64,000 bases of DNA. Origin: Pseudomonas furukawaii. Lineage in GTDB: Bacteria > Pseudomonadota > Gammaproteobacteria > Pseudomonadales > Pseudomonadaceae. The notes beneath the pieces were generated by a model. It saw nothing but the letters and a program-made list of their open reading frames with translations. It was not told where the DNA came from and searched no databases. Made by a program: the position numbers and the translations under genes. This document shows, in pieces, positions 6,995-15,483 of this stretch (the first letter of the stretch is position 1; every line of letters starts with the position of its first letter). The stretch lies in assembly GCF_002355475.1 (NCBI RefSeq), contig NZ_AP014862.1:4836001-4900000 (forward strand), written 5' to 3'.

Positions 6995-8974
6995 TTATCG
7001 GCGTTTCAGGTAGCCGCTTCGGGAGAAGCGGCGGCTGGTGGTGGCGGTCGGTGCAGATGGTGGTGCGACCACCGCCGCGGGTGCTTCGGCCATCGGGCCG
7101 GACTCGCTCGAGTGATCAGCGGCCTCCGCCGGTTCGGCGAACAGACTGGACTGCGAAACCGCCTGTTTAAGCCGCTCCCAGTCGTTCACGCTGTAGCGGT
7201 GCAGGCCCAGGTAGTGGGCCATGGTCAGGTTGTAAACCAGCAGGTCGAGGCCCTCGTTTCGGTCGGACTTGGCCTTTACGTACTCGGAACGCTTGTGCCC
7301 CTTCACGTAGCGGGTAACCCGCCGCTCGGCCGTGATCTGGTCGTAGAAGTCGTCCGGCAGGTCCTTGGAGAAGTGGAGCGCCCCGGGCCCTTCCGTCAGC
7401 GGGTAGCGGTGATAGATCCAGTCCTTGGCCGTGTCGGTGCCCACCATCCACAGCTCAACGCCGCCCTTCTCGGTCTTGCCCTGCCAGGTCACGTCGACCT
7501 TCGACGGCCGCTGAGCGATCACCGGACGACCCGGCTTGCTGTGCCCCTTCACGGCGAAGACGTTGCGCCAACGGCGCAGCCGGGCGAACTGGTACACCTC
7601 GTCGGTGTGGTGACCACCCGAGTCGACGGCGGTGGCGAGGATCGCCAGCTCAACGCCCGAGGCGTGCCGGTAACGGCGTTTCAGCTTCTCGTCCAGCAGG
7701 GCCCAGGTACGGGCATCGGAAGGGTCGCCGACGATCACTTGGTGATCGACCGTCCAGCGCTCCAGCCCTTCCCCCCAACCGAGAACCAGCAGTTCGAGGC
7801 GGTCCCCCTGGGTGTCCACCGCAGCCGTCAGCAGCAGCACGCCGCGCGGCGCGAAGCCCAGCGGGAAGTCCTCCGCGCGCTGCTTCAACTCGGAGGCCTT
7901 GGTCATCTCCTGAGCACTGTCCCAGACCCGTGCCAGACGCGTGTTGTAGAACGTCTGCATCGGCTCCAGGTCGCCGCGATCCTGCTTCTCCTTGGCCTTG
8001 TCGTACTGCTTGGCCAGGCTGGTCCAGCTCAGCCAGCCGAGGGGGGAATAGAGCGCGTTCAGGTGAAAGCTCACCGTCTCCCCATCGCCCTCGGCATGGG
8101 CACGCCATTCGCCCCGGGCGAGCATGTCGGCCTTGTGGTGTTCCTCGATCAGGCAGCCGCAGTCGGCATTGCTGCAGAGGTACTCCACCCGGCTGTAGTC
8201 CGGGGTGTACTTGAGGTTCTCCCACTCCAGCACCTGCATCTCGCCGCAGTGCGGACAGGGCACGTAGTAGTGACGCTGGTCGCCCTGCTCGAACAGGTCG
8301 GCAATCTTCGACACCCCCTTCAGGGTGGGCGAGCTGGAATAGTAGAACTTCGCCCGCCGGCCGAAGGTCGATCCGCGCGCCTCAGCCAGCTCGATGGGGT
8401 CGCCCTCGTCGTTGAGGTTGATCTCCCAGCGGTCCACCTCATCGCCGTAGATGTAGCGGGCAGACAGCTCGGCCAGGTTGGCCGCAGCACCCGCCGTGGT
8501 GCAATAGAGCGTCCCTCCCTCGAACTCCTTGGTGTCCATGGTGTTGCGGGCATCGCGCGACCTCGGCTTGGCCACCCGCGCCTTCAGCTCAGGCACCGCT
8601 TCGATGTTCTTGCTGATACGGCCGGAGACACGCTTGGCCAGGCCCAGGGTGGGCAACAGCGCGAGGATGTTGGCCGGCGCCATGTGGATGCACCCGCCGA
8701 TCCAGTTCAGGCCGATCTGGGTCTTCATCAACTGCGAGGCGACCATGGTGACAACGCGCATCGCCGGGTGAGTGGGCGACAGGCACCGCATGGGCTCACG
8801 GGCATAAGGGGTGCGGTCGGTGTGGTACTTGCCGGGCTCCGCAGCGCCGGTATCGCGCGGAATCCTCTGGAACTCGTCCGCCCACTCGTCCACCCACAGT
8901 TCAGGGTCTGGCTTCAGACCCCGCAGGTATGCCGCCCGGTACGCGGCGGCACCGTCGGCATACTGGTGATCCAT
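6995..8974 (-). CDS. Terminase large subunit (gpA family)
   Basis: A 659-residue packaging motor and nuclease. The ATPase part has a Walker A-like SQLMKTQ at S80-Q86 and Walker B YIYGDEVD at residues 174-181. Two zinc-binding pairs follow (CPHCGE and CSNADCGC). The C-terminal half contains nuclease-domain segments such as LLTAAVDTQGDRLELLVLGWG. It cuts the concatemer at cos and drives DNA into the prohead. The small subunit gene ends four bases upstream; gpW follows. Confidence 0.95.
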   Translation of the reverse strand: MDHQYADGAAAYRAAYLRGLKPDPELWVDEWADEFQRIPRDTGAAEPGKYHTDRTPYAREPMRCLSPTHPAMRVVTMVASQLMKTQIGLNWIGGCIHMAPANILALLPTLGLAKRVSGRISKNIEAVPELKARVAKPRSRDARNTMDTKEFEGGTLYCTTAGAAANLAELSARYIYGDEVDRWEINLNDEGDPIELAEARGSTFGRRAKFYYSSSPTLKGVSKIADLFEQGDQRHYYVPCPHCGEMQVLEWENLKYTPDYSRVEYLCSNADCGCLIEEHHKADMLARGEWRAHAEGDGETVSFHLNALYSPLGWLSWTSLAKQYDKAKEKQDRGDLEPMQTFYNTRLARVWDSAQEMTKASELKQRAEDFPLGFAPRGVLLLTAAVDTQGDRLELLVLGWGEGLERWTVDHQVIVGDPSDARTWALLDEKLKRRYRHASGVELAILATAVDSGGHHTDEVYQFARLRRWRNVFAVKGHSKPGRPVIAQRPSKVDVTWQGKTEKGGVELWMVGTDTAKDWIYHRYPLTEGPGALHFSKDLPDDFYDQITAERRVTRYVKGHKRSEYVKAKSDRNEGLDLLVYNLTMAHYLGLHRYSVNDWERLKQAVSQSSLFAEPAEAADHSSESGPMAEAPAAVVAPPSAPTATTSRRFSRSGYLKRR

Positions 8975-8977
8975 GGC

Positions 8978-9559
8978 TCAGTTCGGCTCCCTCTTGTCGT
9001 CCTGCAGCTCGGCATCGAGCGTGACCAGCTTCTCCGCATCCTCCAGGACACGACGAAACAGGCCGGTGAGCTTGCGCTCCATCTCCCAGGCATCGTCGAT
9101 GCTCACCAGCTCCCCCGCGACCTGGGCCGGCAGGCCCAGCAGCAGGTCACGCAGGGTGCGCGCGATGGTGAACGCGGCATCTTCAACGGCGGTGCGCAAC
9201 ACCAGTTCGCCGCGTCCCTTGAGGAACTCGTCTTCGGCCAACAGCGCCAGGTAGTGCTCACGCCGAGCGCGAGCCTTCTGGAAGTCCGGCAGTTGGCCGC
9301 CGGCCGCAGGTGGCGATGTCGCCGGAGCGGCGGCGGTCACCAGGGCGTGGACGCCCTTCTCTGCCCGCTCCTGCTGGTGCCGCGCGGCCACCCCGGCCTT
9401 GCTCGGGTCTGCCGTGCTGGCCAGCAAGGCGTCGGTGGCAGTCACGTCCACCAGCCCCTGCTCGTTGAGCACCAGGCGCTCCTGCTTGGCCAGCTTGGAA
9501 ACGTAGGGCCGGGACCAGCCTCGGCTGTCCGCATACTCCGACTTGGTCATGAACGTCAT
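8978..9559 (-). CDS. Terminase small subunit
   Basis: A 193-residue DNA-recognition subunit of the packaging enzyme. The N-terminal 40 residues (MTFMTKSEYADSRGWSRPYVSKLAKQERL) are a winged helix-turn-helix of the Nu1 type. The rest is helical (KARARREHYLALLAEDEF then AFTIARTLRDLLLGLPAQVAGEL), a pattern seen in phage packaging proteins next to gpA. I chose the ATG at 9559 because AGGGG lies ten bases upstream; an ATG at 9586 lacks such a site. Upstream lies a cluster of GTTAAC repeats, a likely packaging-site region. Confidence 0.82.
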   Translation of the reverse strand: MTFMTKSEYADSRGWSRPYVSKLAKQERLVLNEQGLVDVTATDALLASTADPSKAGVAARHQQERAEKGVHALVTAAAPATSPPAAGGQLPDFQKARARREHYLALLAEDEFLKGRGELVLRTAVEDAAFTIARTLRDLLLGLPAQVAGELVSIDDAWEMERKLTGLFRRVLEDAEKLVTLDAELQDDKREPN

Positions 9560-9572
9560 GGCGCAAACCCCT

Positions 9573-9619
9573 GTTAACCGGGACATGGCCGCCGGTTAAC
9601 CCGGTTAACCCCTGTTAAC
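9573..9619. repeat. Four clustered GTTAAC palindromes upstream of the terminase genes
   Basis: GTTAAC occurs at 9573, 9595, 9604 and 9614, mostly inside CCKGTTAACC. They sit 14-60 bases upstream of the small terminase ATG, the location of cosB-type terminase-binding repeats in lambda-like phages. They could also be operators. The rest of the 9560-9711 gap shows no gene. Confidence 0.5.
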
Positions 9620-9711
9620 TAACTTCCGGATCCAGCAGCTAGCCGAGAAACGCGGCTCGAATTACCCTCTTTGACCCGCTCTACCTGGGGCCCCCGGCCG
9701 ATAGGGAGGGC

Positions 9712-10449
9712 CTATCGACGCCCGTAGCGCAGCTCCTTCGCGAGGGCTTCGGCGAAGCGCTTCGGCAACTGCTGAGCCACGAACTCATCAGCCACGTCGA
9801 AGAACTTCAGGGCCTTCTGGTATGAGGGCTTGCCGACGAAGGCGAGGATCATCTGCACCTTGTCACGCCCTCGCCCTGTCCGCTCGGCTATGCCGATGAA
9901 CTCGAACCCCCGCCGCATCAAGAAGTAGCGCCGGCCGTAGCCTTTGCGCTGACTGCGCGCGCTGTCCGAGGCGTTCGCGTTGTAGCCCTGTTCGGTGAAC
10001 CCTCGAACCCCCGACACCGCCTTGGTCACCTGGCCTCGACTGATGTTGCCGAAGCGATCGAGCTTGGCGCCCGCCCCAGGCACAACGTACTTCCCGGCGG
10101 GCAGAATGCCGCGCTCCCGCAGCTGCCGCTCGATGCGCGTGTTGCGCCGATCACCGCCGAAGATCTCCGGGGCCAACCAGCGCGTCGCGGGCTCCGCCTT
10201 CACCGACTCATCCTTCATCCACACCCGCGCCTCGAGGCGCTGCCGGGATGCGGGGAACACCTTGAGGCTGTTCAGGGTGTAACGGGTCGGTCGATCGAAG
10301 ACAGACTCCATCTCCTGTTGCAGGCGCGCCCGGAGATCGTATGCCGTCTGGTTCAACGCCAGCACCGTGGCCACCGGAATATGCCGCTCCTCCAGGTCAA
10401 CCAGCATCGCAAGCTGTTCAGTCAGACCAGACGACGAAACCTTGAACAT
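9712..10449 (-). CDS. Conserved phage protein, possibly gpZ-like tail completion protein
   Basis: A 245-residue basic protein, upstream of the small terminase. The N-terminus (HIPVATVLALNQTAYDLRARLQQEMESVF) and the basic C-terminus (QQLPKRFAEALAKELRYGRR) resemble the organisation of lambda minor tail protein Z, which also begins with a helix recalling AINRVA and ends in a helical basic segment. It lies before terminase rather than among tail genes, so the role is uncertain. No signal peptide or catalytic motif is seen. Confidence 0.45.
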   Translation of the reverse strand: MFKVSSSGLTEQLAMLVDLEERHIPVATVLALNQTAYDLRARLQQEMESVFDRPTRYTLNSLKVFPASRQRLEARVWMKDESVKAEPATRWLAPEIFGGDRRNTRIERQLRERGILPAGKYVVPGAGAKLDRFGNISRGQVTKAVSGVRGFTEQGYNANASDSARSQRKGYGRRYFLMRRGFEFIGIAERTGRGRDKVQMILAFVGKPSYQKALKFFDVADEFVAQQLPKRFAEALAKELRYGRR

Positions 10450-10473
10450 GGATCAGCCCCCTAGGTTCTGGTC

Positions 10474-10824
10474 TCAGGCCCCGCCTTCCGGATCAGGCCG
10501 AGCAGCATCAGAGAGACCCGCCTTCCGCGCAAGCCAGCGCTCATAAAGCGCCGACGCCACATCGGCGCCCATGGTCGCGACGATGCAGCCGATGGCCACC
10601 GCCGCGACGATGTGGGCCTCGAAGCCGATCAGCACCAGGCCGAAGGTGCCCAGGCCGAAGGAGGCCGACGCCCCGGCGCGCAGAACGATGCGCTTCAGCA
10701 AATCCCAACCGGTGAGCCCCGCCTTGTCCGCGCGCCACATCTCACCGCTCAGGCCCGCCAGCACCAGGGCCAGCATCACCGACCACAGCGGCATGTCTGC
10801 CGCCACCTGGCTCTGATCGCTCAT
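10474..10824 (-). CDS. Putative holin (LydA-like, three membrane segments)
   Basis: A 116-residue membrane protein starting MSDQSQVAADMPLWSV at 10824; longer upstream frames read through a terminator and are rejected. Hydrophobic segments lie near residues 12-28, 48-66 and 70-88, followed by a charged tail ending in PDPEGGA. Length, three helices and a charged C-terminus fit class III/LydA-like holins, which open the inner membrane at lysis. No endolysin or spanin is next to it within the window; they may lie left of base 1. Confidence 0.72.
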   Translation of the reverse strand: MSDQSQVAADMPLWSVMLALVLAGLSGEMWRADKAGLTGWDLLKRIVLRAGASASFGLGTFGLVLIGFEAHIVAAVAIGCIVATMGADVASALYERWLARKAGLSDAARPDPEGGA

Positions 10825-10841
10825 AGCGTCACCTTGAAGTA

Positions 10842-10862
10842 GAAAGCCCGCTGCCTGCGGGC
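10842..10862 (-). terminator. Hairpin with short T tail upstream of the holin gene
   Basis: GCCCGC/GCGGGC stem with a 5-base loop followed on the minus strand by TTTCT. It is the second of two terminator-like hairpins between the 11116-11652 gene and the holin. Confidence 0.45.
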
Positions 10863-10894
10863 GGAGCGCCTCGAGCCACCACAGCCGTCGGCGG

Positions 10895-10923
10895 AAAAGA
10901 AAACCCCGCCTGGCGGCGGGGTT
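10895..10923 (-). terminator. Strong intrinsic terminator between the 11116-11652 gene and the holin
   Basis: AACCCCGCC/GGCGGGGTT stem with a 4-base loop followed on the minus strand by TTCTTTTC. It separates the possible regulator gene from the holin, so late transcription would need readthrough or antitermination. Confidence 0.65.
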
Positions 10924-11025
10924 CGGGTGCCCGAGTGAGGCTCGGGGCTGGCACACAGCACAGTGCGCGCGATCCGTTCAGGCGTTACTGTCGAATCGTG
11001 GGGACTTTGTACCCCCCGAGTTGCA

Positions 11026-11050
11026 AACCGAAAACCCCCAGTTTTCGGTT
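11026..11050. repeat. 10-bp perfect inverted repeat
   Basis: AACCGAAAAC, five-base loop CCCCA, GTTTTCGGTT. It lies in the noncoding gap between the holin and the possible late regulator. There is no T tract on either side, so it may be an operator or an RNA structure rather than a terminator. Confidence 0.5.
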
Positions 11051-11115
11051 GTGGCTGACGGGCGCCGACCGGAGCCGCACGGGGGCGCTACGGCGCCGAG
11101 TGACCCGACGAACGG

Positions 11116-11652
11116 TCAAGCCTTCTCCCCCTTGAACAGCTCCACACCACGCGCCCGGTGCGCCGCCTTGGCCTGCCGCAGAGACGCCGCCCGCACCTTG
11201 CCCCCTGCCCGCCCGGCCTCACGGCGGCGCGCCTTCAGCCGTTCCGCGCGGGCGGTCAGCTCCGCCTCGAGGCGCACATGCAGGCGCTCCAGCAGACGGA
11301 AGTAGGCGCTACGACCACCCGCGCCTCGCCCCAGCTCCAGCACGTCGATCTGTTCCGCCAGGCTCAGTTCGTCCAGCCCGGCACCGGGCCGGTAGCGCAC
11401 ACGGGCCAGGGTCATCAGCGCGGCCCCGTCGGCGGCAGCGCCCACGGCCACCAGCGCCGCCTCGATCTCTTCGGCCACGTGGTCGGGCCCGGCACCCGCC
11501 ACCAACTCCCGCGTACCGTACACGCCGCCCCGGGGCGCACAGCCGCCGTATTCCAGGATGGTACCCAGCGTGCTGCCCAGGCCACCGGCCGAGCCGTTCT
11601 TGCGGTGCTGCTCGCCCCAGTGCTTCAACAGGTCCTCGATGGCCTCGATCAT
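11116..11652 (-). CDS. Phage protein, possible late regulator (Q-like position)
   Basis: I do not recognise a defined family. The 178-residue protein starts MIEAIEDLLKHWGEQHRKNGS with AGGGAGAG six bases upstream. The central part contains LMTLARVRYRPGAGLDELSLAEQIDVL, a helical segment with a possible helix-turn-helix, and the C-terminal 60 residues are very Arg/Lys/Ala-rich helix (RLKARRREAGRAGGKVRAASL), suggesting nucleic-acid contact. It sits at the junction of the replication and lysis genes, with two terminators before the holin, as lambda Q does. A Q-type antiterminator is an inference from that layout. Confidence 0.4.
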   Translation of the reverse strand: MIEAIEDLLKHWGEQHRKNGSAGGLGSTLGTILEYGGCAPRGGVYGTRELVAGAGPDHVAEEIEAALVAVGAAADGAALMTLARVRYRPGAGLDELSLAEQIDVLELGRGAGGRSAYFRLLERLHVRLEAELTARAERLKARRREAGRAGGKVRAASLRQAKAAHRARGVELFKGEKA

Positions 11653-11674
11653 GCGCGCTCTCCCTGGTCAAAAA

Positions 11675-11973
11675 CCCAACCCAACACAAAAACCCCCAAC
11701 CCAACACACACCCAACACAGAACAAACCCAATAAAAACAAGGCTTTGAATCATGCTGTGTAGGGTGTGTTGGGTTTGTTGGGTGTTTCGGTCCTCGCGTG
11801 GAGAAAAAAACGCATCACCCACCAAGCCCGAGAAAATGAATTCGTACACGCGTGCGCGCGCCCGTAAACCCAACACACCCAACACACACCCGCCACACCC
11901 CGCGCCGTTCGTGGCCTGCGGCTGTGTTGGGTTGAGCGAAACGACCCGACACACAGGCAACACACCCAACACA
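11675..11973. repeat. Iteron-like cluster (CCCAACACA), candidate replication origin
   Basis: The 334-base gap 11653-11986 has no convincing gene. It holds exact CCCAACACA at 11680, 11700, 11711, 11869, 11878 and 11965, and the reverse complement at 11765 and 11923, plus near matches (CCCAAC at 11675 and 11695, TTTGTTGGG at 11774). It abuts the 3' end of the primase-helicase gene, a usual setting for replicator-binding iterons. Confidence 0.6.
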
Positions 11974-11986
11974 CATTCGGTCGTAG

Positions 11987-14752
11987 TCATGCCGCCACCG
12001 CCTTCACGTGGTCCCAGGCGTCCACGCTCCAGCCCGCCAGCTTGGCGCGCTCCCGCCATTCGGCGACGTGCTTGCCCAGCTCGGCCGATGACGGGGAAGG
12101 TGGCAGGAAGGACTGGTCGTCCTTGGGGAAGAAGAACGCCGCAAACCGGCGCGTGTTGCGGTCCGTCCAGGGGATCGCCCGGGTCTTGTCGATACCGGCC
12201 GAGCTGATGAACAGACTGAACTTCGTCTGGCTCATCGCGTGTTCCTTGTTCCGGTGGCACCACTCGAGGAACAGCGCATAGAGGTCCGTGGTCAGGCACG
12301 CCCCCCAGATCCCGGCGCCCAGCTCGCCCGTGCGCCACAGGTGGATGAAGGTCTGCCAGGTCGCCCGACTCAGGGCCACCAGCCGCTCGCGAGCCGGCGT
12401 CGACGGCGGCTTGGTGCGCTCGTCGAAGTCGCCCAGGTCCTGTTCCAGCAACCAGGCATAGAGCGCCTCCACCCCGCCGTTGGCCAGCTCATGCTTGATC
12501 GCCTTCTGCCGATCCTCGGGCAGCTTCTCTTCCGGCCACATCACCAGGAAGCGCCGGTCATCCTGGCCGATGGGCCACGGCATGATCTCGTTGGAGAGGA
12601 ACACCGCATTCATGTGCGAGGCCTCTTCCCAACCGTTCACGAACTTCGATTCGATGCGCACGGTCTGGCCGGTGATCAACTGTTTGATCTTGCCCACCTG
12701 GTTGTAGCGCTGGTCCCGCGACACCACTTCCTCGAACACCGCCCACAGCTTGCCGCTCTGCCAGGCGTTGAAGTTCCCTTCCAACTGGGTCTGCCCCACC
12801 GTGGCCGCGTACCGGCCATAGAGGATCCCCATCACCACCGAGAACAGCAGGCTCTTGCCCGAGCCCTCCATGGTCGAGTGCATCAGCACCGCCGTGTCCA
12901 TCTTCGCGCCCGTGTGCTGCAGTGGGAACGCCAGCCAGCGGGTCAGCCACTGCGCCACGTCCTCGGTGTGGTTGCACAGGAAGTGGATCAGCCAGCGCAG
13001 GTTCTCGCAGGCCGCGTCGTCGCGCTTCGGCGTCAGCGGCAGCCCCTCGAAGGTGTTGATGTACACCGCCGGGTCATGGCTCAGGGTCGGGTCGAACACG
13101 ATGTGATCCATGTCCACCACGCGTCGATCCGGGCTGTTCAACCAGAGGCTGTAGGCATCGCCCAGGGCCATCTTCACAGCGCCCTCGGCAACCCGGCGCT
13201 TCTTCGCGTAGTCCCACACGTCCTTCGTGCCGTCGATATACACGTAGCGCACCAGCGGCGGCATGGTGATATCCCCCACCGCCTTGCCGGCCATCGTCCG
13301 GGCCTGCTCGATCTCACGCACCCACTCTTCACTGACGCGCTTCTTGCGCTTGGTGTCGGTGACCGAGTCCCACTCCTTGAACAACTCCTTGCCGACGTGA
13401 GCGACGAAGGCCGACTTCTTCATCTTCTTCGCAGTGTCCAGGTCCCACACATGGGTGGTGCCCTCCACCAGCGCGTAGCGGCGCAGCAAGCGCGCCAGAG
13501 TCAGGCCCTCCCCCGCCCCCCCGTTGTCGGAGCGGCCGGGCTCTGCGCCGGAGTCATCGGCGGATGGGGCCGGGGGAAGGTCCTCCTGTTCAGCGGCATC
13601 CTCCAGCGAATGGTCGGCAGCCGGCGGAACGGGTGGGCGTGCCTCGCCCTCCGGCGGCGGACTCGGCGCCCGGGGCGAACGCTTCACCTCCAGGCCAAGC
13701 TGCTTCGCCGCCGCCTTCACCGCCGCGCCCTGGTCGCCGTTGTGCTCGAGGATGCAGAACACATCGAACGGGTCGTTCATATGCCCGTTGGCCAGCGGGT
13801 CGGAACCGTGGTGCGAGTACACCTTGCCCTCTTCGCTCACCGTCACGCCGGGCAAGCCCGTGGTGCTTTGCGGGCAGAGCCACTTCCTGCCGCGCCGCAC
13901 GTAGCCGTGGGCCTTCAGCAGGGACTCGGCGTCATACGCCTGGTTGTAGGCATCGATCACCGACGGCTTGTCACCGGCCGGCGCCAACGGGCGCTTCGGC
14001 TTGGCCTTCACCGGAGGCTTCGCCTTCGGCGCCCAGGGGCAGGCCTCCAGCGCCATGCGCTTGAACACCTCCCAGTTGCGCCAGATGTTCACCAGGTCGC
14101 GCGGCAGCTCTGGCAGGCCATCGGCCGAGGGCGCCGTGCGCCAGTGATAGGGCTGGCCCGTGTCCGGGTGAATAGAAGGCGGCAGCACGTCCTGCACCAG
14201 GCCGGCGCGCAGCTCGAACACGGTCACGGGCGCCAGGGTCTTGGCCTTGGCCCGCATCTCAGCCTCCAGCGCCGAGTCGCCCGTATCCTTTGCCCGCTTG
14301 GCGGCAGCCGTGGCCAGCTTGAACTTGCTGCCATCCGGGTCGTCCGGATTCGGCCAGCTCAACGCATGCCGGCCGAAGTCGGCACCCTCGGGCAGGCGGA
14401 ACATCACCCGGAACCGCGCCGGGTTGCCCACCACCGTGGGGTAATCCACCGCCAGGGCATCCACGTCCAGATCCAGCAGGTCCCGCAGCACCAGCCGCGA
14501 ATACTCCACATGGTCCACGTCCAGCGAACACAGCCGGCTGGGCCCGTGGACCACGCCCATGTTGTGCCGGGGGTGCTTCTGCCAGAACGCTTCGGCCTGG
14601 TCAGCGTCGACGAAGTAGCCGCCGGGCTGGTTCCAGCCGTTGCCCTTGGGGGCTTTCTCGCCCGGATCGATGGGGACCAGGGCGAGGTTGAAGGTTTCGA
14701 TGTAGCGCCGCGCCCAGGCGGCAATTGGAGCGGCGTTCCCTGCCTGTGTCAT
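11987..14752 (-). CDS. Primase-polymerase/helicase replication protein
   Basis: A 921-residue fusion. Residues about 1-215 are an archaeo-eukaryotic primase-polymerase (Prim-Pol) domain: metal-binding D78/D80 in SLDVDH, the NPARFRVMFRLP strand and the VFELRAG motif near 178-184. Residues about 250-420 are Pro/Lys-rich and acidic linkers around a small WLCPQSTTGLPGV module. The C-terminal half is a helicase-like ATPase with Walker A MEGSGKS at 628-634 and Walker B-like WAVFEEV near 670. Such fusions prime and unwind phage and satellite origins by themselves. Iteron-like repeats lie directly beyond its stop codon. Confidence 0.88.
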   Translation of the reverse strand: MTQAGNAAPIAAWARRYIETFNLALVPIDPGEKAPKGNGWNQPGGYFVDADQAEAFWQKHPRHNMGVVHGPSRLCSLDVDHVEYSRLVLRDLLDLDVDALAVDYPTVVGNPARFRVMFRLPEGADFGRHALSWPNPDDPDGSKFKLATAAAKRAKDTGDSALEAEMRAKAKTLAPVTVFELRAGLVQDVLPPSIHPDTGQPYHWRTAPSADGLPELPRDLVNIWRNWEVFKRMALEACPWAPKAKPPVKAKPKRPLAPAGDKPSVIDAYNQAYDAESLLKAHGYVRRGRKWLCPQSTTGLPGVTVSEEGKVYSHHGSDPLANGHMNDPFDVFCILEHNGDQGAAVKAAAKQLGLEVKRSPRAPSPPPEGEARPPVPPAADHSLEDAAEQEDLPPAPSADDSGAEPGRSDNGGAGEGLTLARLLRRYALVEGTTHVWDLDTAKKMKKSAFVAHVGKELFKEWDSVTDTKRKKRVSEEWVREIEQARTMAGKAVGDITMPPLVRYVYIDGTKDVWDYAKKRRVAEGAVKMALGDAYSLWLNSPDRRVVDMDHIVFDPTLSHDPAVYINTFEGLPLTPKRDDAACENLRWLIHFLCNHTEDVAQWLTRWLAFPLQHTGAKMDTAVLMHSTMEGSGKSLLFSVVMGILYGRYAATVGQTQLEGNFNAWQSGKLWAVFEEVVSRDQRYNQVGKIKQLITGQTVRIESKFVNGWEEASHMNAVFLSNEIMPWPIGQDDRRFLVMWPEEKLPEDRQKAIKHELANGGVEALYAWLLEQDLGDFDERTKPPSTPARERLVALSRATWQTFIHLWRTGELGAGIWGACLTTDLYALFLEWCHRNKEHAMSQTKFSLFISSAGIDKTRAIPWTDRNTRRFAAFFFPKDDQSFLPPSPSSAELGKHVAEWRERAKLAGWSVDAWDHVKAVAA

Positions 14753-14794
14753 GCAGTCGCCTCCATGGCGGGCCCAGCGGACAAGGTCAGAGGC

Positions 14795-15001
14795 TCACGC
14801 ACGGCGCACCTCCAGCAATCCCTGGCAATCCACGCAGAAACGACAACCCGGCACCGCAAGGCGCCGGGCCTGGGGAATCTCGTCCCCGCATTCATCGCAT
14901 TCCCTGGCGCTCTCGCCCTGGTACCGCACCCGATTGTCGATGGACCGTTGCAGGGCCTCGGCTTGAGCGGCCTCCGCCAGCTCGATGAAACGCTCATCCA
15001 T
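14795..15001 (-). CDS. TraR/DksA-type zinc finger protein
   Basis: A 68-residue protein, the usual length of phage and plasmid TraR proteins. Helix MDERFIELAEAAQAEALQRSI is followed by ECDECGDEIPQARRLAVPGCRFCVDCQ, the four-cysteine zinc finger of the DksA/TraR family. These bind the RNA polymerase secondary channel and change promoter output without ppGpp. The start overlaps the end of the upstream CII-family gene, and the primase gene follows, so it is part of the leftward early/replication operon. Confidence 0.9.
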   Translation of the reverse strand: MDERFIELAEAAQAEALQRSIDNRVRYQGESARECDECGDEIPQARRLAVPGCRFCVDCQGLLEVRRA

Positions 15002-15482
15002 GCTGGGTACCCTCCATCGCGGCGCGGGCGCCGGCCATGATGCCGAGCACGGCGCGGATCACCTGGTGGCCGTGGTACTCCAGCTGGGCCACCTCATGGG
15101 CTTGCCACAGATTGTCCGCAGCGCCCGAGTGCAGGCTGCCGACGAACTGGCCTTCCTTCACCAGCAGATCGCCCACCGCCTTCAGCGCGGCCGGCGTGGC
15201 ATTCACCGGTTCCGGGCGGTACCACACCGCCCCGGCGGGCCGCGTCAGGGCGTCCAGCAGGCGCGGGTTACGGGTGGCGGCAATGATCTCTTCCAGCTCG
15301 TCGGGCGTCGGCCAGCGGCGCTCTTCATCGAGCTTGAGCTTCTTCTGCAGGGTGTCGAGATCCATGACCAGGTCATGGGCCAGGGCGGTGATCCCGCCGT
15401 GATAGTCGCGCCCGGCACGGTACAGCGCCTGGCGGATGGAAAGGACCGGACCGGCGTCCGGCAAAAGGTCAACGCGGCTCAT
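14994..15482 (-). CDS. Phage regulatory protein, CII/CP76 family
   Basis: A 162-residue protein starting MSRVDLLPDAGPVLSIRQAL. The LYRAGRDYHGGITALAHDLVMDLDTLQKKL segment is the helix-turn-helix typical of the phage regulatory CII family found in Pseudomonas and enterobacterial P2/lambda-like phages, followed by PTPDELEEIIAATRNPRLLDAL. It is the second gene after the Cro-like gene on the leftward transcript, matching the cro-cII order. The start at 15482 follows GGGAG placed in the loop of a hairpin; longer upstream frames cross noncoding structure and are not used. Confidence 0.8.
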   Translation of the reverse strand: MSRVDLLPDAGPVLSIRQALYRAGRDYHGGITALAHDLVMDLDTLQKKLKLDEERRWPTPDELEEIIAATRNPRLLDALTRPAGAVWYRPEPVNATPAALKAVGDLLVKEGQFVGSLHSGAADNLWQAHEVAQLEYHGHQVIRAVLGIMAGARAAMEGTQHG

Positions 15483-15483
15483 A

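Noticed and set aside
6920-9577. 885-residue plus-strand frame across the terminase genes
   Set aside because: Antisense shadow of terminase in high-GC DNA; no start signal or domain.
11675-11973. CRISPR array
   Set aside because: Repeats are 9 bases, irregularly spaced and in both orientations, with no spacer pattern.
11649-12338. Hydrophobic minus-strand frame with repeated Cys-Val-Leu-Gly runs
   Set aside because: Translation of the CCCAACACA repeats gives false membrane-like runs; it overlaps the primase gene in another frame.
12239-15040. 933-residue plus-strand frame opposite the primase-helicase gene
   Set aside because: Low-complexity Arg/His/Gly/Val composition and no motif; it is the antisense shadow of a gene with clear Prim-Pol and helicase motifs.
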